Shown here: positions 57,524 to 64,000 of the stretch, piece after piece
Layout: each line of letters starts with the position of its first letter
Position numbering within the stretch: the first letter of the stretch is position 1
NCBI RefSeq assembly: GCF_022829285.1
Contig: NZ_JAKSYI010000120.1
Span: forward strand, 62,001-126,000
Length of the DNA: 64,000 nucleotides
Source: Methylobacterium sp. J-078
GTDB lineage: Bacteria; Pseudomonadota; Alphaproteobacteria; Rhizobiales; Beijerinckiaceae
Direction: 5' to 3'
The notes under the pieces: model-generated
The model's database searches: none
Told to the model about the DNA's origin: nothing
Seen by the model: only the letters and a program-made list of their open reading frames with translations
Translations under genes and position numbers: made by a program

Positions 57524-58843
57524 GTGACGTCTCTCACCACCCGCCTGTTCCGGGCCCGGCCGGCTTCCCTCGCCGCCGGCTTCGTGCTGGTCGCCCTCTC
57601 GGCATGCAACCAGAAGCAACAGGCGGCCGCGCCCGTTCCCGGTCCGGCGCCCGAAGTCGGCATCGTGACCGTCCGCGAGCAACCGATTCCCTACGTGCGG
57701 GACCTGCCGGGGCGGGTCGCCCCCCTGCGCATCGCAGAGGTGCGCTCGCGGGTATCCGGCCTCGTGGTCAAGCGGACCTTCGAGCAGGGCAGCCTCGTGA
57801 AGGAGGGCGACGTTCTCTACAAGATCGATCCCGCCCCCTTCGAGGTCGAACTCCTGAGCGCCGAGGCGGCGCTGGCGCGCACGGAGGCCGCGCAGGTCCT
57901 CGCCGCCCAGCAGGCCGACCGCCTGGAGCAGCTCCTCTCGCGCCAGACCGCGAGCCAGGCGCAGTACGATGCCGCCTATGCGGGCCTGAAGCAGGCCCAA
58001 GCCGAGGTCGCCGGCGCCAAGGCGACCCGTGACCGGGCCAAGCTCAACCTCGGCTACACGGATGTCCGCGCCCCCATCTCGGGCCGCATCGGCCGGGCGC
58101 TCCTCACCGAGGGCACCCTGGTGGAGCAGGGAGGAACCGCCAACCTCGCCACCATCCAGCAGCTCGACCCGATCTACGTCGACATCACCCAGTCGGTGGG
58201 CGAGCTGAACAAGCTGCGCCGGGATCTCGCCAGCGGCGAGCTCTCGCGGCTCTCGGCCGACACCGCGAACGTCCACCTCATCATGGATGACGGCTCGCTC
58301 TACGGCTCGGCCGGCAAGCTGCTGTTCTCCGACGTCACCGCCGACCCCAGCACCGGCCAGGTGACCCTGCGCGTGCTGTTCCCGAACCCGCACGACGAGC
58401 TGTTCCCCGGCATGTACGTTCGCGCCCGCATCAAGCAGGGCATCGACACCGACGCGCTCGCGGTGCCGCAGCAGGCGATCCAGCGCACCAGCGACGGCAA
58501 GGCCGAGGTCTGGGTCGTGCGCGACGACAGCAAGGTGATGCTCCAGCCCGTCGATGTCGGCTCCGTGGTCGGCAACCAGTGGATCATCCGCTCCGGCCTC
58601 AAGGCCGGCGACAGGGTCGTGGTCGAGGGCGTGCAGAAGATCGTCGCCGGCCAGGAGGTGAAAACCGTCGAACTGAAGACGGCCACCGAGGACCACGAGC
58701 CGAAGCCGCGCGACACCGACACGGCGGATGCCGAGGCCGACGCCAAGCCGGGCCAGCCCAAGGCGGATGCCGGCAAGCCCGATGGCGCCAAAGCCGATGC
58801 GGCCAAACCCGATACGGCCAAGCCCGTCTCGCAGGTGCGCTGA
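57524..58843 (+). CDS. acrA: RND efflux membrane-fusion lipoprotein, AcrA-type
   Basis: 439 residues from GTG 57524, chosen because AGGAG precedes it. Lipoprotein signal with lipobox LSAC, Cys28. Membrane-fusion blocks: PEVGIVTVREQPIPYVRDLP, GLVVKRTFEQGSLVKEGDVL (lipoyl half), coiled-coil hairpin (AEAALARTEAAQVLAAQQAD), YTDVRAPISGRIGRAL and PQQAIQRTSDGKAEVWVV. The C-terminal 50 residues are Asp/Ala/Lys/Pro-rich. It bridges the RND pump to an outer-membrane channel. Pump gene starts 3 bases downstream; no TolC gene is in the window. Confidence 0.92.
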   Translation: MTSLTTRLFRARPASLAAGFVLVALSACNQKQQAAAPVPGPAPEVGIVTVREQPIPYVRDLPGRVAPLRIAEVRSRVSGLVVKRTFEQGSLVKEGDVLYKIDPAPFEVELLSAEAALARTEAAQVLAAQQADRLEQLLSRQTASQAQYDAAYAGLKQAQAEVAGAKATRDRAKLNLGYTDVRAPISGRIGRALLTEGTLVEQGGTANLATIQQLDPIYVDITQSVGELNKLRRDLASGELSRLSADTANVHLIMDDGSLYGSAGKLLFSDVTADPSTGQVTLRVLFPNPHDELFPGMYVRARIKQGIDTDALAVPQQAIQRTSDGKAEVWVVRDDSKVMLQPVDVGSVVGNQWIIRSGLKAGDRVVVEGVQKIVAGQEVKTVELKTATEDHEPKPRDTDTADAEADAKPGQPKADAGKPDGAKADAAKPDTAKPVSQVR

Positions 58844-58846
58844 ACC

Positions 58847-61800
58847 ATGGCCCGTTTCTTCATCGACCGTCCGGTCTTCGCGTGGGTCGTCGCCCTCTTC
58901 ATCATCCTGGGCGGCGCGCTCTCCCTGCCCATGCTGCCGGTGGCGCAGTACCCCGTCATCGCGCCGCCCTCGATCGCCCTCTCCACCGCCTTCCCGGGCG
59001 CCTCGGTGGAGAGCCTCTACACGGGCACGACCCGGCTCATCGAGGATGAGCTGAACGGGGCGGCCAACATCATGAGCTTCGAGTCGACCACCGACTCGTT
59101 CGGCTCGATCAACATCACCGCGACATTCCTGCCCGGCACCGACCCGGCGCTTGCCTCCGTCGAGGTCCAGAACCGCCTCAAACGCGTCGAGGCGCGCCTG
59201 CCGGCCGAAGTTCGCCAACAGGGCATCCTGGTCGAGGAAGCCTCGGCCGCGACCCTCAACATCATCACGCTGGTCTCGACCGACGGGAAGATGGACGAGA
59301 TCGGCCTCGGCGACTTCCTCATCCGCAACGTCATCAACGAGATCCGGCGCGTGCCCGGCGTCGGGCGCGCCACGCTGTACTCGACGGAGCGCAGCCTGCG
59401 CGTCTGGGTCGATCCCGACAAGCTGCGCGGCCTGTCGCTGACGCCCGAGGACGTCACCGACGCGATCCGCAATCAGAACATCCAGATCGCGTCAGGCGCG
59501 GTCGGCGCCCAGCCGAGCCCGAGCAACCATCCGGTCTTCGCCCCGATCATCGTCAAGGGCCAGCTCAACACCGTCGAGGATTTCGGCGCCATCGTCCTGC
59601 GGGCGAATTCCGACGGCTCGAACGTGCGCCTGCGCGACGTGTCCCGGATCGAGCTCGGCGGCGACGCCTACCAGTTCTCGACCCGCCTCAACGGCGGCGA
59701 GGCGGCGGGCATCTCCGTGACCCTGGCTCCCGACGGCAACGCCCTCGAGACCGCCACGGCCATCCGCGCCAAGATGGAGGAGCTGTCGCAGTTCTTCCCG
59801 CCGGGCCTGAAATGGGACATCCCCTACGACATCACCCCGGCGGTGCAGGCCTCGATCAAGAAGGTCCTGATGACCCTGGTCGAGGCGGTGGTACTGGTGT
59901 TCGTCGTGATGTTCCTGTTCCTGCAGAACATCCGCTACACCCTCATCCCCACCATCGTTGTCCCGATCGCGCTGCTCGGCACCGTCACGGTGATGCTGCT
60001 CTCGGGGTTCTCGATCAACGTGCTGACCATGTTCGGCATGGTGCTGGCGATCGGCATCCTCGTCGACGACGCCATCGTGGTGGTCGAGAACGTCGAGCGG
60101 ATCATGAACGAGGAGGGGCTGTCGCCGAAGGAGGCCACCCGCAAGGCGATGGGCCAGATCACCGGTGCGATCATCGGCATCACCCTGGTGCTCGTCGCGG
60201 TGTTCATCCCGATGGCGTTCTTCCCCGGGTCGGTGGGCATCATCTACCGGCAGTTCTCGATCGCGATGGTGACCTCCATCGGTTTCTCGGCGCTCCTCGC
60301 CCTGTCGCTGACCCCGGCACTCTGCGCGACCCTGCTCAAGCCGATCGAGAAGGGCCACGGCCACGCCAAGGGCGGCTTCTTCGGCTGGTTCAACGGAATC
60401 GTCGACCGCGAGACGGCGCGCTACGGCCGCGGCGTCGCTGCGCTCATCAAGCGCTCCGGCAAGGTGATGATGGTCTACCTCGCCCTCCTGGTCGGGGTCG
60501 GCTTCGCCTTCCTGCGCCTGCCCGAGGGCTTCCTGCCCATCGAGGACCAGGGCTTCTTCACCGTCGACATCCAGACTCCGCCCGGCGCCTCGTTCAACCG
60601 GACCCAGACGGCGGTGCGCGAGGTGGAGCAGTACCTGCTGGCCCGGCCCGGCGTCGCCACGGTGACGATGCTGAACGGCTTCTCGTTCTCGGGCCAGGGC
60701 CCGAACCTGAGCCAGGCCTTCGTCACCCTGAAGCCCTGGAGCGAGCGCGACGCGGCCAATTCCGCCAGCGCCCTCGTGGCCGACACCAATGCGGCGCTCG
60801 CCGGCTATCGCGACGCCATCGTCGACGCGCAGGAGCCGCCGCCGGTGGACAACCTCGGCAACGCCGCCGGCTTCTCGTTCCGCCTTCAGGACCGGGCCCA
60901 GCGCGGCTACTCGGCCCTCACGGCGGCCGAATCGCAACTGCTCACCCTCGCGAAGAAGAGCCCCATCCTGCAGAAGATGAAGATCGAGGGCCTGTCCCCG
61001 ACCCCGCAGGCGGAGCTGATCATCGACCGCGAGAAGGCGGCCGCCCTCGGGGTGAAGTTCGAGGACATCAACAGCACGATCCAGGTCAACCTCGGCTCGG
61101 TCTACACCAACGACTTCCCGAACCAGGGCAAGATGCAGCGCGTCTACGTCCAGGCCGAGCAGTTGCAGCGTATGCAGGCGCCCGACCTGCTGAATTACGG
61201 GGTGAAGAACGCCTCGGGCACGATGGTGCCGATGTCGTCCTTCGCCGAGCTGAAATGGGGTGTCGGCCCCTCGCAGATCGTGGGCTTCAACGGCTACCAG
61301 TCTGTCCGCTTCACCGGCGAACCGGCGGCCGGCTACACCTCGGGTGACGCGATCGCCGAGATGGAGCGCCTGATGGGTCAGCTGCCGAAGGGCTTCGGCT
61401 ACGCCTGGACCGGCCAGTCGCTGCAGGAAAAGCAGGCGGGCTCCCAGGCCTCGCTCCTCCTCGGCCTCTCGATCCTGATCGTGTTCCTGTGTCTGGCCGC
61501 CCTCTACGAGAGCTGGTCGATCCCGTTCTCGGTGCTGCTGGTCATTCCGCTGGGCATCATCGGTTCGGTGGCGGCCGTGTACCTGCGCGGCCTGCCCAAC
61601 GACGTCTACTTCAAGATCGGCATCATCACGATCATCGGTCTCTCGGCCAAGAACGCGATCCTCATCGTGGAATTCGCCAAGGACCTGTGGAAGCCGGGCA
61701 AGTCCCTGGTCGACGCCACCATCGAGGCCTCGACCCTGCGCTTCCGCCCGATCGTGATGACCTCCCTCGCCTTCATCTTCGGCGTGGTGCCGCTGGCCAT

Positions 61801-62011
61801 CGCCACGGGCGCGGCCTCGAAGAGCCAGCAGGCGATCGGCACCGGCGTGCTCGGCGGCATGATCTCGGCCACCATCCTGGCGGTGCTGTTCGTGCCGGTG
61901 TTCTTCGTGGTGGTGATGCGGATCTTCCGCCGCAAGGACGCCAACGAGGGCATCCAGCCCGAGGCGGAGTCCGGCGCGGTGCACGTGCCGCACCACTCAC
62001 CGGCCGAGTAA
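58847..62011 (+). CDS. acrB: RND efflux pump, AcrB-type (HAE1 family)
   Basis: 1054 residues, typical AcrB length. MARFFIDRPVFAWVVALFII start, PMLPVAQYPVIAPPSIALST, TM4 motif LAIGILVDDAIVVVENVERI with the two proton-relay Asp residues, and SIGFSALLALSLTPALCATL. The large periplasmic domains lie after TM1 and TM7. It exports hydrophobic drugs or toxic metabolites using the proton gradient with the adaptor upstream. A strong bidirectional terminator follows the gene. Confidence 0.95.
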   Translation: MARFFIDRPVFAWVVALFIILGGALSLPMLPVAQYPVIAPPSIALSTAFPGASVESLYTGTTRLIEDELNGAANIMSFESTTDSFGSINITATFLPGTDPALASVEVQNRLKRVEARLPAEVRQQGILVEEASAATLNIITLVSTDGKMDEIGLGDFLIRNVINEIRRVPGVGRATLYSTERSLRVWVDPDKLRGLSLTPEDVTDAIRNQNIQIASGAVGAQPSPSNHPVFAPIIVKGQLNTVEDFGAIVLRANSDGSNVRLRDVSRIELGGDAYQFSTRLNGGEAAGISVTLAPDGNALETATAIRAKMEELSQFFPPGLKWDIPYDITPAVQASIKKVLMTLVEAVVLVFVVMFLFLQNIRYTLIPTIVVPIALLGTVTVMLLSGFSINVLTMFGMVLAIGILVDDAIVVVENVERIMNEEGLSPKEATRKAMGQITGAIIGITLVLVAVFIPMAFFPGSVGIIYRQFSIAMVTSIGFSALLALSLTPALCATLLKPIEKGHGHAKGGFFGWFNGIVDRETARYGRGVAALIKRSGKVMMVYLALLVGVGFAFLRLPEGFLPIEDQGFFTVDIQTPPGASFNRTQTAVREVEQYLLARPGVATVTMLNGFSFSGQGPNLSQAFVTLKPWSERDAANSASALVADTNAALAGYRDAIVDAQEPPPVDNLGNAAGFSFRLQDRAQRGYSALTAAESQLLTLAKKSPILQKMKIEGLSPTPQAELIIDREKAAALGVKFEDINSTIQVNLGSVYTNDFPNQGKMQRVYVQAEQLQRMQAPDLLNYGVKNASGTMVPMSSFAELKWGVGPSQIVGFNGYQSVRFTGEPAAGYTSGDAIAEMERLMGQLPKGFGYAWTGQSLQEKQAGSQASLLLGLSILIVFLCLAALYESWSIPFSVLLVIPLGIIGSVAAVYLRGLPNDVYFKIGIITIIGLSAKNAILIVEFAKDLWKPGKSLVDATIEASTLRFRPIVMTSLAFIFGVVPLAIATGAASKSQQAIGTGVLGGMISATILAVLFVPVFFVVVMRIFRRKDANEGIQPEAESGAVHVPHHSPAE

Positions 62012-62060
62012 GACCGGCGGTCGCCGGGGCTCACGCACGCGTGAACCCCGGCGCACGAAA

Positions 62061-62095
62061 AAGGGGCGCGCGGTCCGATCGACCGCGCGCCCCTT
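62061..62095. terminator. Bidirectional terminator between acrB and sdhB
   Basis: A perfect 15-bp stem: AAGGGGCGCGCGGTC (62061-62075) with GACCGCGCGCCCCTT (62081-62095), loop of 5 bases, with A-run before and TCTCC after. It lies between the convergent stops at 62011 and 62128. Confidence 0.9.
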
Positions 62096-62127
62096 CTCCT
62101 TTGTCCGACCTCGGCCGAAGCCGGCGG

Positions 62128-62931
62128 TCACACCTCGCGGGCGATCATCATCTTCTTGATCTCGGCGATGGCTTTCGCCGGGTTCAGGCTCTTCGGGCAG
62201 GTGTTGGCGCAGTTCATGATGGTGTGGCAGCGATACAGCCGGAAGGGATCGTGCAGGGCGTCGAGGCGCTCGCCGGTATTCTCGTCGCGGCTGTCGATCA
62301 GCCAGCGATAGGCCTGGAGCAGGGCCGCCGGGCCGAGGAAGCGGTCGCCGTTCCACCAGTAGCTCGGGCACGAGGTGGTGCAGCAGGCGCACAGGATGCA
62401 CTCGTAGAGCCCGTCGAGTTGGGCGCGGTCCTCCGGCGTCTGCTTCCACTCGCCCTCGGGAGCCGGCGTCTCGGTCTGGAGCCAGGGCTCGATCGAGGCG
62501 TGCTGGGCGAAGAAGTTCGTCAAGTCCGGGACGAGATCCTTCAGCACCGGCATGTGCGGCAGCGGATAGATTCGGACCGCGCCGGTCTTCTTGCCCTTGG
62601 CGTGCTCCTGGCACTCGTCGATGCCCATGGTGCAGGCCAGCGCGTTCTGGCCCTCGATGTTCATGGCGCAGGAGCCACAGATGCCCTCGCGGCAGGAGCG
62701 GCGGAACACCAGGGTCGAGTCGACCTTGCTCTTGATCCACAGAAGGGCGTCGAGCACCATCGGGCCGCAATCGTCCCGATCGACCTGATAGACGTCGACG
62801 CGCGGGTTCTTCCCGTCATCGGGATTCCAGCGGTAGATCCGGAATTCCTGCAGGTTGTTGGCGCCCGTCGGCCGAGGCCAGGTCTTGCCCTCGGTGATCT
62901 GAGAGTTCTTGGGTAGATTGAACTGAGCCAT
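62128..62931 (-). CDS. sdhB: Succinate dehydrogenase iron-sulfur subunit
   Basis: 267 residues. [2Fe-2S] ligands Cys80, Cys85, Cys88, Cys100 in SCREGICGSCAMN and LAC; [4Fe-4S] Cys178, Cys181, Cys184, Cys188 in CILCACCTTSCP; [3Fe-4S] in CHTIMNCANTCPKSLNP with Cys235, Cys241, Cys245. It relays electrons from SdhA to ubiquinone in complex II of the TCA cycle and respiratory chain. Sits downstream of sdhA in the same operon. Confidence 0.97.
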   Translation of the reverse strand: MAQFNLPKNSQITEGKTWPRPTGANNLQEFRIYRWNPDDGKNPRVDVYQVDRDDCGPMVLDALLWIKSKVDSTLVFRRSCREGICGSCAMNIEGQNALACTMGIDECQEHAKGKKTGAVRIYPLPHMPVLKDLVPDLTNFFAQHASIEPWLQTETPAPEGEWKQTPEDRAQLDGLYECILCACCTTSCPSYWWNGDRFLGPAALLQAYRWLIDSRDENTGERLDALHDPFRLYRCHTIMNCANTCPKSLNPAKAIAEIKKMMIAREV

Positions 62932-62993
62932 GGTTTGGCGTGCCTAAATCCGTCTCGTGAGAACCAATCCGGGGAACGACACCAGTCGTTTCC

Positions 62994-64000
62994 TCAGTAC
63001 ACGCGCGCCTTCGGCTCGATGTACTGGATCTCGTTCGACATCGTGTAGGTGTGGACCGGGCGGTAATCGATAGTGACCTGCTTGGAGGTGTCGTCCATCC
63101 AGGCCAGCGTGTGCTTCATCCACTCCTTGTCGTCGCGATCCGGGAAGTCCTCGCGGGCATGGGCGCCGCGGCTTTCCTTGCGGTTGGCGGCGGATTCCAT
63201 GGTGACGACGGCCTGACCGATCAGGTTGTCGAACTCCAGCGTCTCGAGGAGATCGGTGTTCCAGATCAGCGAGCGGTCGTTGACGTGGATGTCGGGGATG
63301 CCGGCGGCAACCTTGTGGATGAGAGACTTGCCCTCTTCCAGCACTTCGCCGGTGCGGAAGACCGCGCAGTTGTTCTGCATCGTCTTCTGCATCTCGGCGC
63401 GCAGCTGCGCCGTCGGCGTGCCGCCATTGGCGTAGCGGAAGCGGTCGAGGCGTCCGAGGGCCTTGTCGGCGGAATCCTTCGGCAGGTCCATCTGACGGGC
63501 ACCCGCCTCGACGATCTCGGCGCAGCGCAGGCCCGCCGCGCGCCCGAACACCACGAGGTCGATCAGCGAGTTGGAGCCGAGGCGGTTGGCCCCGTGCACC
63601 GAGACGCAGGCGGCCTCGCCCAGCGCCATCAGGCCCGGCACCACCGTATCGGGGTTGCCGTTCTTCAGGGTCAGCACCTCGCCGTGATAGTTCGTGGGGA
63701 TGCCTCCCATGTTGTAATGGACCGTCGGCAGAACCGGGATCGGCTCCTTGGTGACGTCGACGCCGGCGAAGATCTTGGCGGATTCCGAGATGCCCGGCAG
63801 GCGCTGGTGAAGGATCGCCGGGTCGAGATGGTCGAGATGCAGGTAGATGTGGTCGTTGGATTTGCCGACGCCGCGCCCGGCCCGGATCTCCATGGTCATC
63901 GAGCGGGAGACCACGTCGCGGGAGGCGAGGTCCTTGGCGCTCGGGGCGTAGCGCTCCATGAAGCGCTCGCCCTCGGAATTGGTGAGGTAGCCGCCCTCGC
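62994..64000 (-). CDS. sdhA: Succinate dehydrogenase flavoprotein subunit (C-terminal part)
   Basis: Cut by the right window edge; the frame is open to base 64000, giving about 335 visible residues. HYNMGGIPTNYHGEVL (substrate-binding loop with the conserved His) and ALGEAACVSVHGANRLGSNSL plus IDLVVFGRAAGLRCAEIVEA are flavoprotein blocks; the C-terminus ends with EIQYIEPKARVY. It oxidises succinate to fumarate with covalent FAD (the His linking FAD is outside the window). 62 bases upstream of sdhB. Confidence 0.95.
   Translation of the reverse strand, partial: EGGYLTNSEGERFMERYAPSAKDLASRDVVSRSMTMEIRAGRGVGKSNDHIYLHLDHLDPAILHQRLPGISESAKIFAGVDVTKEPIPVLPTVHYNMGGIPTNYHGEVLTLKNGNPDTVVPGLMALGEAACVSVHGANRLGSNSLIDLVVFGRAAGLRCAEIVEAGARQMDLPKDSADKALGRLDRFRYANGGTPTAQLRAEMQKTMQNNCAVFRTGEVLEEGKSLIHKVAAGIPDIHVNDRSLIWNTDLLETLEFDNLIGQAVVTMESAANRKESRGAHAREDFPDRDDKEWMKHTLAWMDDTSKQVTIDYRPVHTYTMSNEIQYIEPKARVY

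Noticed and set aside
57431..59218. 595-codon minus-strand frame opposite acrA
   Set aside because: Low-complexity shadow of the adaptor gene; no signal peptide or domain.
59492..61996. 834-codon minus-strand frame opposite the RND pump
   Set aside because: Composition is dominated by His, Asp, Arg and Glu typical of antisense to a GC-rich gene; the plus-strand pump is unmistakable.
1..64000. CRISPR array, IS elements, integrases or phage genes
   Set aside because: No regularly spaced repeats and no transposase, integrase or phage-type protein found in any frame.

Overview
The window is high-GC DNA from a Rhizobiales-type alphaproteobacterium, most likely Methylobacterium/Methylorubrum. The assignment rests on gene content and style: a mesaconyl-CoA hydratase of the ethylmalonyl-CoA pathway, DUF6481 next to a cold-shock gene, an Omp19/Inh-type lipoprotein, promoters matching the alphaproteobacterial EcfG consensus, and many small secreted proteins. 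It looks like ordinary chromosome: I see no insertion sequence, prophage, integrase, rRNA operon or CRISPR array. Both end genes are cut by the window edges (an RlmD-type methyltransferase at the left, sdhA at the right).

Layout. 0-6.3 kb: the rRNA methyltransferase tail, then small secreted or hypothetical proteins, a HAD phosphatase, two tandem four-cysteine secreted paralogs and a peptide-deformylase-like protein with degenerate metal ligands. 6.3-12.7 kb: tamA-tamB, the outer-membrane translocation and assembly module. 13-14.3 kb: a cold-shock protein and DUF6481. 14.4-17.6 kb: a ZnuD-like TonB receptor behind a Zur-like box, divergent from a DUF3750 membrane protein. 17.6-20.5 kb: a compact class I cytochrome P450 operon (ferredoxin, ferredoxin reductase, P450). 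20.6-26.3 kb: an Omp19-like lipoprotein, a beta-barrel porin, kdsD and mutL. 26.8-29 kb: azoR divergent from an HxlR/DUF24 regulator with a perfect inverted repeat between them, then a spore-photoproduct-lyase-like radical SAM protein. 29.1-33.1 kb: rsmD, a pseudouridine synthase with very long low-complexity tails, a CsbD stress protein behind an EcfG promoter, and tadA. 33.5-40.6 kb: an MFS transporter, an oppABC-type transporter without ATPases preceded by a GlcG/HbpS protein, and an alpha/beta hydrolase. 41-46.5 kb: an ABC-F ATPase, a Crp/Fnr regulator and potABC-like genes. 46.5-50.2 kb: an AsmA protein and 3-oxoacid CoA-transferase A/B. 50.2-55 kb: small stress-type proteins, a RelA/SpoT-type HD protein, tRNA-Ala(CGC), YggT and mesaconyl-CoA hydratase. 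55-64 kb: a TSUP transporter, an L,D-transpeptidase, a tripartite RND efflux adaptor and pump, and sdhB-sdhA.

How the genes work together. A large share act at the envelope (TamAB, TonB receptor, BBP2 porin, Omp19-like lipoprotein, KdsD for Kdo, AsmA, L,D-transpeptidase, RND efflux) or in translation and RNA modification (RlmD, RsmD, RluB-type, TadA, ABC-F, RMF-like, tRNA-Ala). Stress control is visible in three DNA signals: EcfG-type promoters ahead of csbD and a small secreted protein, a Zur-type box, and the HxlR/azoR inverted repeat. Four-base ATGA overlaps between consecutive genes are common and mark translationally coupled operons.

No clearly new multi-gene system stands out. The best leads are single genes: the deformylase relic, the spore-photoproduct-lyase homologue in a non-spore-former, the redox-type HxlR-azoR module, a 57-residue RMF/CrpP-like protein, and the tandem four-cysteine paralogs. 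All calls were made by reading the sequence, without database searches.
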